Source: Comamonas suwonensis (GTDB lineage: Bacteria; Pseudomonadota; Gammaproteobacteria; Burkholderiales; Burkholderiaceae_C). Taken from it: a stretch of 64,000 nucleotides of DNA. A program made the position numbers and the translations under genes. Of this stretch, positions 1-8,140 are shown piece after piece. Below the pieces are notes generated by a model that was not told the origin of the DNA, did no database searches, and was given only the letters and a program-made list of their open reading frames with translations. The DNA lies in the NCBI RefSeq assembly GCF_012844455.2, contig NZ_JABBCQ020000004.1, positions 1-64,000 of the forward strand. Direction: 5' to 3'. Each line of letters begins with the position of its first letter. The first letter of the stretch is position 1.

Positions 1-2
1 TG

Positions 3-536
3 TTGCTATTGGTAAGCGTGGGTCTTGGCGGTGCCAATTGGCGTTCGATCGAACCAGTGGGTGATGTGCTGAGCATCGCACTGCGTCACTGGTCTGGAGA
101 GCTTGGAGATACTGACGGCCCCAGGCGTCTAGGGGATGACAACCTGCGCAAGTTGCTGGGCCATTCCCCTCCACCCGTAGTCATCCTTTCGGGCATAGAG
201 GAGTCTGCAACTGAGTTGCTTCAGGCAGGTATAGCTGAGGACCTGGAATCCGGTCATAGCATGGCGGCCGAGCGACAGCCTCGCCTGCTAGTTACAAGAT
301 CCCAAGTTTATAAACAGCTGCGAACAGGCACGCTGATCAAACTGCAAGCGCATTTCCAAAGGCACTGGGGTGCTTGGCTTCAGGCACGCGAAGCGTGCAA
401 TCGAAGCTTGCGGGAAAGGACACTGATCATGATGACACTGCAACAATTAGCCGCGGCGATACGTCAGCGTTCCGCAGGTCGGTATGAGGAACAATTAACG
501 GATGGAATGGAGCTTCCGGAGGTTGATCACGCGTAA
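3..536 (+). CDS. Unrecognised protein, probably 5'-truncated by the window edge
   Basis: The frame is open from the first bases and its first possible start is a TTG at position 3, so the visible 177 residues are probably the C-terminal part of a longer protein. I see no signal peptide, membrane helix or known motif. The last third (from about residue 95) is rich in Arg, Gln and Leu and looks helical. The stretch sits in the AT-richer accessory segment left of rpoH. It could be a fragment of a plasmid- or island-borne gene. The family is unknown to me. Confidence 0.4.
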   Translation: MLLVSVGLGGANWRSIEPVGDVLSIALRHWSGELGDTDGPRRLGDDNLRKLLGHSPPPVVILSGIEESATELLQAGIAEDLESGHSMAAERQPRLLVTRSQVYKQLRTGTLIKLQAHFQRHWGAWLQAREACNRSLRERTLIMMTLQQLAAAIRQRSAGRYEEQLTDGMELPEVDHA

Positions 537-741
537 GCGCCAATTTCTACCCCTAGTGAGGTCTTGGCTCCGGATACTCATCGTTTACAAGCAGCAGCCT
601 TCGAACTTGGTCACTCAATCAATCCTTGCTCAAACAGCGCCAAGACGGCATTGATAAAACGAGACGCTTAGTCCTCGTAGAGCACCACCACTCGAGCAAC
701 GAAATTACCAAGTCAGCTAGCAATACTAGACAATCAGATGC

Positions 742-1041
742 ATGTCAGGCGCTTACCTCATCGCAAACCATATGAATGTTCCATACGGACCCATCGTAAG
801 TTCGTCGGATGTGATTGCATCGTTTTGCAATGGTCGCTTAAGTGGAAAAAATGAATGGGTGAATGGAGTTTTAGCTCCTTTTTTTAACGAAATTGAGCCT
901 AGTTTGATCTTGCGTTGCGCGCGCGAGGTCAACGCATCTTTGGATATGGTCAACAGCCTGTACGCGCACACTTTAAGCTTAGGTTTTATGCCATCGCCCG
1001 AATGGGAAAAGGCCGTAGCCCTTCTTCAAGGACAGCTTTAG
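742..1041 (+). CDS. Small hypothetical protein, 99 aa
   Basis: This is a short open frame with an ATG start, but no clear Shine-Dalgarno sequence lies in the bases before it. The product would be soluble and slightly acidic with no motif I recognise. Base composition is clearly more AT-rich than the core genes to the right. An opposing frame overlaps it at 753-971, but its Arg/Lys-rich product looks less protein-like. It may be a real accessory gene or a remnant. Confidence 0.3.
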   Translation: MSGAYLIANHMNVPYGPIVSSSDVIASFCNGRLSGKNEWVNGVLAPFFNEIEPSLILRCAREVNASLDMVNSLYAHTLSLGFMPSPEWEKAVALLQGQL

Positions 1042-1482
1042 GCTGGTTGCAGCCGCTGAGCTTTGGCAAGCTTGTGACCGCTGCTGCCGAGACCAGACGT
1101 TGACCCGCTATCTGATCAGACGACCGCTACGAGCCTCAAACCGGAAGCTTGCTGGGTCTCAGTACCCCAGACAACCTGAGCGGCAGCTCTCGCAAGCTAC
1201 GAACAGGTGCTGACGACCCATACCAGCCGGTCAATCTAATTCTGTGAATGACTGCTGTGCAGCGCATAGCAGAAGTCGCAAATGTTATCCCTCGACAAAC
1301 TTGGCAATCAGTAAGCCAAAGGTCTGGCGCGTTCGGTCGCATGACGTTTGCAGCCCTTATGCATCCGACAAAATCTGGGCGCCCCCTGCTTGACCGAACA
1401 AACTTGAACACTGCAGTTTAGGCAACGCTACAGCAACTGATTGCCGAAGCACGCTAACGAGCTCCGGCAATCCTTCGCCGGA
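1042..1482. other. Stretch without a convincing gene
   Basis: Only short frames occur here, the longest on the minus strand at 1136-1411, and its composition (many Arg, Ser, Cys) looks like non-coding translation. I found no tRNA, transposase remnant or clear hairpin. The stretch separates two oppositely oriented accessory genes and contains the 3' flank of the minus-strand cassette. Confidence 0.4.
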
Positions 1483-2697
1483 TCACACTAGCGCAAAGTG
1501 CTGAGCTACCTGCCAGCCCAGCGATACCAGTGCCAGGGTAGCAGTCACAGCAACGGCCAGATGATTGCTTCGGGCACCTCTCTGTTGTTCAGCTTGCAGG
1601 GCTGTCAGTTGAGTTTCGGTGGCCTTGAGCATCTTGGTCTGCTCATTTAGGCTAGCTTCCTGCTTCTGTTCGACGCCCTTAACCGCCTCGTGCAGTAGCT
1701 TGGCAGTAACGTCCTGTACAGACACTTTCTCTAAGACGGATTGAATGTGCAGCTGTAGCTGCTGCCCGATGTCGACTTTGAAATCAGCGGTATCGCTAGC
1801 AAAATGCGCCAATTCAGCTTGGGTGTGTTGCGATTGGTTAGAGAAGGCAGTGGTCAGTTGTTGCTCAAGAACTTCGCGATGTTGTTCCAGTGCAGTGACG
1901 GTCGTGGCCAACTGCTCCTGGATGGCTGCTTTGCGCTGGGTATTCTCGGCCGTGATCTGTTCCAGCGTCTCCTGGGCCCGCAGGGCTTGAGTCGAAAAAC
2001 CATCGATGACCTGTTGTTCGAAAGCGCCCGCCCGTTGTTGCTGCTCAGCAAAGCCACTGTTCAGACGCCCCAGGCACTGCTCGACTGAATCGAGCAAGGA
2101 TTTCTTGACATCCGATTTCAAAGCCTGGCTTTCCACGCTGATACGGCTTTCTGCTTCCTTGACCAGCTTCACGCAGCCGACCAACTGCTGCGCCTGCTCT
2201 TGGGTAATGCCCTTGGCCTCCAACAAGCCCTGATTGGCCTTGTTAATGTCTTGCTGTTGCTTCTCCAACAGATTCTGCTGCTCGAGAATTTTCCGATTTT
2301 GCTGCTCCAGAGTGTTGGTCTGTTGCTTGAGTATGTTCTGCTGCTCCAGAAGAATACGCTGCTGGTCGGTCAGCACCTTGGAGATCGCCGTGTTGACAAT
2401 CAGCAGTTGCGAGGATTTCGCGGTCAGACGGCCAATGGTCTGGTTCAGATCTAGCTGGGCATCCTGAATTTTTTCGCCGCGATCATCCCACCAGTTACCC
2501 AAGAAGTTTCCCTCCTTTTTCTCCCGACGCAGCTGCGCTAATTGCTCGGCATTCGTCGCAACCGCATCCTGCGCAGAAAGCATGCCATTGATCAGCTCTT
2601 TGATATTGCTGTCACGGATGATTTTTTCTGGGATGTTCACCGAGGAGAATACCTCGATGATCTGGAGTTCTTGCTTGTTCAACGCGTTCATATCCAT
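1483..2697 (-). CDS. Gln-rich coiled-coil protein with C-terminal membrane anchor
   Basis: A 404-residue protein made mostly of heptad-like Gln/Leu/Glu repeats, for example a run of EQQN-type units at about residues 115-150 and long helices to about residue 370. One hydrophobic helix lies at the extreme C-terminus (about 380-402), so it is probably tail-anchored with the coiled coil in the cytoplasm. No enzymatic motif is visible. It starts 7 bp after the stop of the HNH-like gene, so the two are almost certainly co-transcribed. The start is ATG at 2697; a second ATG two codons on is possible, and the ribosome site is weak, suggesting translational coupling. The role is unknown; it could be a structural or sensing partner of the HNH-like membrane protein. 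Confidence 0.75.
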   Translation of the reverse strand: MDMNALNKQELQIIEVFSSVNIPEKIIRDSNIKELINGMLSAQDAVATNAEQLAQLRREKKEGNFLGNWWDDRGEKIQDAQLDLNQTIGRLTAKSSQLLIVNTAISKVLTDQQRILLEQQNILKQQTNTLEQQNRKILEQQNLLEKQQQDINKANQGLLEAKGITQEQAQQLVGCVKLVKEAESRISVESQALKSDVKKSLLDSVEQCLGRLNSGFAEQQQRAGAFEQQVIDGFSTQALRAQETLEQITAENTQRKAAIQEQLATTVTALEQHREVLEQQLTTAFSNQSQHTQAELAHFASDTADFKVDIGQQLQLHIQSVLEKVSVQDVTAKLLHEAVKGVEQKQEASLNEQTKMLKATETQLTALQAEQQRGARSNHLAVAVTATLALVSLGWQVAQHFALV

Positions 2698-2704
2698 TGA
2701 GCTT

Positions 2705-4357
2705 TCAAAGGGTTTTCAGAAAATCGTCGATTTCCGACTGGCTTTCATTGATGAAGTCGATCATCGCGAAGCTCTTGGCCACCTGTTCACCGGTTTCGAC
2801 AACGGTCTGCTCCAAACTGGCCAGGGTGGCAGCCGCAGCTGTCCCGGCAGCTCCCAGCGTTACGCCGATGCTTTGGTAGAGGCTGATGGATTTCGAGTAA
2901 TTTTCAATGTTGCCCAATGAGGTCTCGGAAAGAGCGACCAATTCCGTGGCGAACTCATCGCGACGTTTTGCATCAGTCAGCAGCTCGTCTATGAATTTTT
3001 CACTCTGCGAGTTCCGGTAGCGGTCGAACAAACAATCGATCTGATAGGCGAGAAAGGCCGAGAGCAGGCCTGTCATGATGCCAATCAGCACCGGTGTAAT
3101 CAAATCCGCAAAGGGCTTGAGGAAAGGCACCGTTGCCATGAAGCCGCCCATCGTCTCGGTGAGCAGCAGGCCGACCGAAGTGATCACCACTGCAGTCAGA
3201 ATCTTTAACCCTTCCTGCAGAGCTTGGTCGCTGGTCATATGCGTGGGCGGAAAAAAGATCATCTTGAACGCACGAAACAAGCCCAGCAGGCCCTCGCGAA
3301 TTACGGTGACGAAGCGCTTTGCGGTGGAGAGAAAGCTATTGATCAGGAATGTCAGCAGATTGCTCATGAAACCGCTGACGCCACCCTGAAACATCTGACT
3401 CACCGCGTCGGGAATTTTCTTGACAACCAAGTCGATGACTCGCGCTAGACGCTCGCGGATTTCCCCGAACAAGGTCTTTCCGGCTTCGACCCCATGCTTG
3501 ATCAACACCTTGAACTCATTGAACAGGCCGTTGACCAATTCGGTCAGCAGTAGGCCCAAGGCCTGGCACATCCCCTGCTTCACAGCCTGAGCTCCTCCGG
3601 ACTGCAGCAGCTCGGTAGTCTGCTTCTTGAGCAATGCTTTGTTGGCCGTGTCATTGATGTGCTTCTTGGCTTCCTGGTATTTCTGCTCCACTAGCTGTTC
3701 GTCGAGATCAAACTTCTCGGCATTGGTCGAGCCATCCTTGCGCTTTTCTTCAGACCATTCCTTGAGATCTTTTTCTCCCTTGGAACGATTTGCCGACATA
3801 TTGGTAAGGGCCAGATTTTCATCACTATTGGCGACCTCACGAATACGCGTGACATCTGCCGTGGCCTCACCTTTGTCCTGCCCCAATGCAAGGTGAATCT
3901 TTGGATCGCCATGAATTTCCTTGACGGAAACGACATGATCCAAGTCGACACCGACGATGCGTCCATCCTTCAGTTCGACCTTTCCATCAGCAGAAACATT
4001 GCGCCCGGTATATTCATCCTGGCCTTGTTTGATTTTGTCCTGCCGTAAATCTTCCCAAACCTTTTCGCCTGCACCTTTGGCTTGCTCCTTTTTTTTTACC
4101 TCGTACCCCGAACGGACTGCTTCGTCGTATTTTTTCTTGGACTGCGCATGGAGCTTCTTGTCTGAGTTGGTTGCTACATAGTCGCTATCTTCGCGTTTGA
4201 AGTTATGTAGCGTGGTGACGTTCCCACCATTACGGTCTTCGAACATGGCCGTCGACAGGCCAAAAGGACCGATGATCTGGGATATGACTTGCTGCTGGCA
4301 GTCATCAAAGAGTTTGTTGAGGCGCTGCTGCTTCAGCTCTGCAATGCTCTGGTTCAC
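2705..4357 (-). CDS. HNH-nuclease-like protein with C-terminal membrane segments
   Basis: A 550-residue protein starting at GTG 4357. Residues 60-130 are Lys-rich. Residues 139-195 carry an HNH-like pattern: an Asp-His pair at 140-141, Asn181 in an ENLALTN-type strand, Asn190 followed by RSKG, spaced as in HNH nucleases such as the Cas9 HNH domain. The second half has hydrophobic or amphipathic stretches at about 310-360, 375-440 and 490-520, so membrane insertion is likely. The N-terminal nuclease-like domain would then face the cytoplasm. It lies 41 bp after the SUKH gene and 7 bp before the coiled-coil gene. SUKH proteins are known immunity partners of HNH toxins, which supports a toxin or defence reading. 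The nuclease call comes from motif reading only. Confidence 0.6.
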   Translation of the reverse strand: MNQSIAELKQQRLNKLFDDCQQQVISQIIGPFGLSTAMFEDRNGGNVTTLHNFKREDSDYVATNSDKKLHAQSKKKYDEAVRSGYEVKKKEQAKGAGEKVWEDLRQDKIKQGQDEYTGRNVSADGKVELKDGRIVGVDLDHVVSVKEIHGDPKIHLALGQDKGEATADVTRIREVANSDENLALTNMSANRSKGEKDLKEWSEEKRKDGSTNAEKFDLDEQLVEQKYQEAKKHINDTANKALLKKQTTELLQSGGAQAVKQGMCQALGLLLTELVNGLFNEFKVLIKHGVEAGKTLFGEIRERLARVIDLVVKKIPDAVSQMFQGGVSGFMSNLLTFLINSFLSTAKRFVTVIREGLLGLFRAFKMIFFPPTHMTSDQALQEGLKILTAVVITSVGLLLTETMGGFMATVPFLKPFADLITPVLIGIMTGLLSAFLAYQIDCLFDRYRNSQSEKFIDELLTDAKRRDEFATELVALSETSLGNIENYSKSISLYQSIGVTLGAAGTAAAATLASLEQTVVETGEQVAKSFAMIDFINESQSEIDDFLKTL

Positions 4358-4398
4358 TTATCTTCTTTCTGTTATCAGCCGGTCTTGGCCTCGCTAAA

Positions 4399-4905
4399 TC
4401 ACACTGTCAGATCTACAAACTCAGTAAACCATTGGAAAAAGCTGTCGGCTTTCTTATTGCGTGCGCCGTCATCGTGCCAAAGCGTGATGATCTGACCAAC
4501 CCGACCACCGCAGGCTGGATCAAGGTCGAGGCACAGGTGGTCCCCCGCTCCGTTGTAAGTGAACGGGATCCACTTCGGGCTCCACCAGGCTGGCTGGATG
4601 CCAGCTCCCGGGCGGGCTTTAGCACCATCGAAATCGCCGCCATCCAGCAGGTCTTTCCAGATTGCCCATTCATCCAGAATTCGCTCCGATGACAGAAATT
4701 CAGCACTCGGGAACAACCACTCAACCCCGCCACGTTGCCCATCGTGTACCCTGAGGCATTCGACAAAATCAACCGGCAACGTCACACCGAGCGTCTGTTC
4801 CAGTGTTTGTATCTTGGCATCGCTTGCTGGGGGATTGAGGTCGGCAAGTAGTGCAGGGTTGTTGGCTTTGAGCCATGCTTCTAGCCTTTCCCATTGCTGC
4901 TTCAT
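4399..4905 (-). CDS. SMI1/KNR4 (SUKH superfamily) protein, putative immunity protein
   Basis: The product is 168 residues. The N-terminus shows the family pattern: a W..LE.WL helix, a PPAS turn, an LE..LGV.LP.DF segment and a HDGQ turn near residue 50, then W..L..GDFDG and an aromatic-rich strand region. SUKH proteins are best known as immunity proteins in polymorphic toxin systems, often against nucleases including HNH types. I chose ATG 4905 because AAGGAAA lies about 8 bases upstream; the ATGs at 4926 and 4953 lack a properly spaced site. It is the first gene of the minus-strand cassette. Placing immunity upstream of the presumed effector is the reverse of the usual toxin-immunity order. 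Confidence 0.8.
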   Translation of the reverse strand: MKQQWERLEAWLKANNPALLADLNPPASDAKIQTLEQTLGVTLPVDFVECLRVHDGQRGGVEWLFPSAEFLSSERILDEWAIWKDLLDGGDFDGAKARPGAGIQPAWWSPKWIPFTYNGAGDHLCLDLDPACGGRVGQIITLWHDDGARNKKADSFFQWFTEFVDLTV

Positions 4906-5712
4906 GACAACTTTTCCTTGTTTCATTTTGTTACCAAATTCATCATGCAGCATACCTCATGCCCGGACGGGCCCGTGTCATGACAGTCAATTTCACTGCT
5001 TGCGGGTGACCCTGTAGCTGTCAATATCGACTGCAATTGCAGGGCGATCACTATTTGTCCTTTCCGGCACTCGGACAACTAAACGCGACCGACCGGGTTC
5101 AAACTGAAGCAGTCGCTCAAGCTCTAGCTCTGACCGACTGTTACTGGCCAAAAGCAGTAGGCCGGAAAATTGCCTCGGAAGCCAAGGACGATCATCTTCT
5201 CAGTCAATCGCAGGCTGAAGCTGTCGTCGCACTGATAGCGAGCATTTGGTACAGATGCTCAATGTTGCCAGTACACGCATTGGGCCGTTGCCGACATCTG
5301 GCCCGAGGCTCCAACAGCACAAAGTGACTCAGATCTAGCTGGGTATGCAGAACAAACATTGTTGCGCACACATGGGCAATCGACTTGCTCAAGAACGGCA
5401 CTCTAGGCCCGCCTCAAAAACCATCGGATGCCTCTAGCAGCATGTCCTATAGAACTCGCATGTTCAACCTGAGACTCGCAATTTGCTAGGGGGTACGGGT
5501 ATCCAGCTGTTGCCCGCTTGAACCTGGCACAGGCGCTTCTTCATGAAGACAAATAAGTGGAGTGCGGATAAAACAAATTCACGCGCTAAGGATTTACGGC
5601 TTTTTTGAGCAATTTGCCTAAAAAACGGGCAAATTCGCGTCTTCAAAAAAATGAAATCTCAAAAATTCATTAATTAAATCAATCAGTTGCATCGTTATTT
5701 TGGATAAACAGG
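4906..5712. other. Long stretch without a convincing gene at the island border
   Basis: About 800 bases separate the SUKH gene from the repeats before rpoH. Short frames at 5037-5327 (+) and 5204-5401 (-) overlap each other and have no protein-like character. Composition shifts to strongly AT-rich from about 5540. An 8-bp inverted repeat (AATTTGCC at 5611-5618, GGCAAATT at 5628-5635) is the only structure I noted. It probably contains the promoter of the minus-strand cassette and the end of the accessory segment. Confidence 0.45.
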
Positions 5713-5772
5713 AGTACAAAACTCAGTGAGAAAAGTACAAAACTGAGCGAGAACCGACAATCGACAACGACA
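5713..5772. repeat. Tandem 21-bp repeat followed by ACA-type ends, putative transposon terminus
   Basis: Two adjacent 21-bp units, 5713-5733 and 5734-5754, share AGTACAAAACT, then differ (CAGTGAG versus GAGCGAG) before GAAA/GAAC. They are followed by CCGACA, CGACA and again CGACA, ending at 5772. Read from the other strand this gives TGTCG-type starts followed by two internal repeats. Known Tn7/Tn402/Mu-like and IS21-like elements have this layout: a TG or TGT tip and repeated transposase-binding sites inside. No transposase gene is in the window, so the call is an inference. Confidence 0.45.
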
Positions 5773-5818
5773 CCTCACGGGTTTAACTCCCCCTACGAAA
5801 TTTGCGGGAACTTTGTCT

Positions 5819-5845
5819 TTAGCACTCCCTCTAACAGAGTGCTAA
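5819..5845 (+). promoter_or_regulatory. CIRCE operator (HrcA binding site) upstream of rpoH
   Basis: TTAGCACTC at 5819-5827, nine bases of spacer, then GAGTGCTAA at 5837-5845 is an exact match to the classical CIRCE inverted repeat. It ends 31 bp before the rpoH start. A TAATAT that could act as a -10 overlaps the right arm (5843-5848), though no good -35 is visible. HrcA bound here should repress rpoH until heat shock. hrcA itself is not in the window. Confidence 0.9.
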
Positions 5846-5876
5846 TATGAAGATTATGGAAGAAAGGAAACCCGCA

Positions 5877-6821
5877 ATGACAACTGCCTCCGGCTCCATT
5901 GCTACAGCCTTGGCACCCGCTAACCCTTGGGCGATGGTTCCTTCGCTGGGCAACCTCGATGCCTATATCTCGGCCGCCAATCGTCTGCCCATGCTCACCC
6001 TTGAGGAAGAGCAGGCATACGCACGCAAGCTCAAAGAAAACAACGACCTGGACGCCGCCGGGCGTCTGGTGATGTCTCACCTGCGTCTGGTCGTGTCTAT
6101 TTCGCGCCAGTATCTGGGTTATGGCCTGCCTCACGGCGACCTGATTCAGGAGGGCAATGTGGGCCTGATGAAGGCTGTCAAACGCTTCGATCCCGATCAA
6201 GGCGTGCGTCTGGTTAGCTACGCCATGCACTGGATCAAGGCTGAGATCCACGAGTACATCCTGAAGAACTGGCGCATGGTCAAGGTTGCGACGACCAAGG
6301 CTCAGCGCAAGCTGTTCTTCAATCTGCGCTCGATGAAGAACGGTCTCAAGTCTGACGCCGCCATGGCAGATGACGAGCCCATGATGCGCGACACGCTGAC
6401 TTCGCATGAGATTGACACGGTCGCGGCCAAACTCAACGTGAAGCGCGAAGAAGTCATGGAGATGGAAACCCGTCTTTCGGGCGGCGACGTACTTCTGGAC
6501 CCTTCGCCCAGCGATGATGGCGAACAGGCTTATGGCCCCATCGCCTATCTGGCCGACGCCAACCATGAGCCTACGGCCATGATCGAGTCGCGCCAGCGTG
6601 ACCATCTGGCAACCGATGGCCTGGCTCTGGCACTGGAAGGTCTGGATGACCGCAGCCGCCGTATCGTTGAGCAGCGCTGGTTGCAGGTGAACGACGATGG
6701 ATCTGGCGGCATGACGCTGCATGAACTGGCTGCCGAATATGGTGTGAGCGCCGAGCGCATTCGCCAGATTGAAGTAGCCGCCATGAAAAAGATGAAAAAA
6801 GCGCTGGCCGAGTTTGCGTAA
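5877..6821 (+). CDS. rpoH: RNA polymerase sigma-32 (heat-shock) factor
   Basis: A 314-residue sigma factor of the RpoH type that directs core polymerase to heat-shock promoters. Visible parts are region 1.2 (YISAANRLPML), region 2 with the conserved HGDLIQEGNVGLMKA and RLVSYAMHWIKAEIHE blocks, the RpoH box near residues 120-140 (KLFFNLRS), and region 4 ending in an HTH (ELAAEYGVSAERIRQIE). I chose ATG 5877 because AAAGGAAA lies about 8 bases upstream; an ATG at 5847 would lie next to the operator. A perfect CIRCE element just upstream implies HrcA control in addition to the usual sigma-32 feedback. A hairpin terminator follows. Confidence 0.97.
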   Translation: MTTASGSIATALAPANPWAMVPSLGNLDAYISAANRLPMLTLEEEQAYARKLKENNDLDAAGRLVMSHLRLVVSISRQYLGYGLPHGDLIQEGNVGLMKAVKRFDPDQGVRLVSYAMHWIKAEIHEYILKNWRMVKVATTKAQRKLFFNLRSMKNGLKSDAAMADDEPMMRDTLTSHEIDTVAAKLNVKREEVMEMETRLSGGDVLLDPSPSDDGEQAYGPIAYLADANHEPTAMIESRQRDHLATDGLALALEGLDDRSRRIVEQRWLQVNDDGSGGMTLHELAAEYGVSAERIRQIEVAAMKKMKKALAEFA

Positions 6822-6869
6822 ACACCAACTTGCGCCAAAGCCCTTAAAAAGGCTGAAATGCTGAACCCT

Positions 6870-6896
6870 AAACCCGGATAATTTCCGGGTTTTTCA
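6870..6896 (+). terminator. Rho-independent terminator of rpoH
   Basis: AAACCCGGA at 6870-6878 pairs with TCCGGGTTT at 6884-6892 around a five-base loop. The second arm runs into a T-rich tail (TTTTC). It sits 49 bp after the rpoH stop. Confidence 0.85.
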
Positions 6897-6962
6897 TTTC
6901 TGGCGTCGGTGTCACAGGCATCTGCGTCGATCTTCATACCAACAAGACATAAGAGACCTGCC

Positions 6963-7952
6963 ATGCACGCACGCACTTTGAAGAATCTGTCTCGCCGCAG
7001 CCTGGTCGCCGCCGGTGCCGCCCTGATGGCCGCAACGCTGGCACCCGCAGCCATGGCCGCTGACAACTGGCCCGACAAGCCCCTGCACCTGATTGTGGGC
7101 TTCCCAGCCGGCTCTTCCCCTGACCTCACAGCCCGCGCACTGGCCGAACCACTGGAAAAGAAACTGGGCCAGACGGTTATCGTGGAAAACCGCGTGGGTG
7201 CTGGCGGCAATATTGCAGGCGAATACGTAGCCAAGGCTGACGGCTACACCTTCAGCGTGATGATCAACGGCAATATGACCATCGCCAAGATGCTCAACCC
7301 CGCCGTGCGCTACGACCCCATCAAAGACCTGCAGCCCGTAAGCCTGATTGGCGTGGCACCACTGGTGCTGGTGGCTCCCGCATCGGCACCACAAGGCAAA
7401 GCCTTCATGGAAGCCGCAGCCCAAGCGGGCGACAAGTGGAGCTACGGCTCCCCCGGTGTGGGCACCGTCGGCCATCTGGGCATGGAGTTGCTCAAGAGCC
7501 GCTCTGCCATCAAGGCCGTGCATGTTCCCTATACCGGCTACCCACAGGTCTTCAATGCCATTCAGGGCGGCGATCTGAAACTGTCCATGCTGCCCCCGGC
7601 TCTGGCCATGGCGCAGATTCAGGCAGGCAAGCTGCACGGCATTGCTGTGACTTCTGCCGCCCGAAGCCCACTGGCTCCCGGCCTGCCCAGTCTGAAGGAT
7701 CTGGGCGTCAACAACTTTGATCTGGAAATCTGGAACGCCGTAGCTGCGCCTAAGTCCATGCCCAAGGCCCACGTAGAAAAGCTGGCCGCAGCCGTCAGCG
7801 AAATTGTGCGCACGCCTGAAATGCGCCAGAAGCTTTCCATGCAAGGCTGGCAAGCGGTGGGCAGCTCCCCTGAAGGTCTGCAGAACCGCATTCAGCAGGA
7901 TGTGAAGGCGCTGGGTGCCATCATTCGCGATCAGCACATCACGTCGCAATAA
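6963..7952 (+). CDS. Bug/TctC-family periplasmic solute-binding protein
   Basis: A 329-residue extracytoplasmic receptor of the tripartite tricarboxylate transporter type. The signal peptide carries SRRSLVAAGA, which could suit Tat or Sec export, with cleavage after AMA near residue 33. The mature part starts DNWPDKPL and shows the family blocks VGFPAGSSPD, VENRVGAGGNIA, ADGYTF and VPYTGYPQ. Start 6963 has AAGAGA upstream; an upstream ATG at 6909 would destroy the signal peptide. No TctA or TctB gene is nearby, so it is one of the orphan receptors that are abundant in Comamonadaceae and Bordetella. The ligand is probably a carboxylate but cannot be read from the sequence. Confidence 0.9.
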   Translation: MHARTLKNLSRRSLVAAGAALMAATLAPAAMAADNWPDKPLHLIVGFPAGSSPDLTARALAEPLEKKLGQTVIVENRVGAGGNIAGEYVAKADGYTFSVMINGNMTIAKMLNPAVRYDPIKDLQPVSLIGVAPLVLVAPASAPQGKAFMEAAAQAGDKWSYGSPGVGTVGHLGMELLKSRSAIKAVHVPYTGYPQVFNAIQGGDLKLSMLPPALAMAQIQAGKLHGIAVTSAARSPLAPGLPSLKDLGVNNFDLEIWNAVAAPKSMPKAHVEKLAAAVSEIVRTPEMRQKLSMQGWQAVGSSPEGLQNRIQQDVKALGAIIRDQHITSQ

Positions 7953-8140
7953 GCTCACCGAGAGGCGTTGGCGCGCCCGTTTTAAACGTTTGGTGTTTGC
8001 TAAGCGTCTCTGCTGAAACTCCGTTCGGTATCCCATAAAGCGACTACCTCGTCAGATATCATGCGCTCGACAGGCATGCGTTTACGCTATGCCATCGGGC
8101 GCATTTTTTATCAGGCTGTCCCGCTGTTTACGGAGCCTTC

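Noticed and set aside
1136..1411. 91-codon minus-strand frame
   Set aside because: Arg/Ser/Cys-rich translation without a ribosome site or recognisable pattern.
5037..5327. 96-codon plus-strand frame before rpoH
   Set aside because: Overlaps an equally long opposing frame, lacks a ribosome site, and shows no protein-like pattern.
5713..5754. CRISPR array or plasmid iterons
   Set aside because: Only two directly abutting units without spacers; no cas or rep genes nearby.
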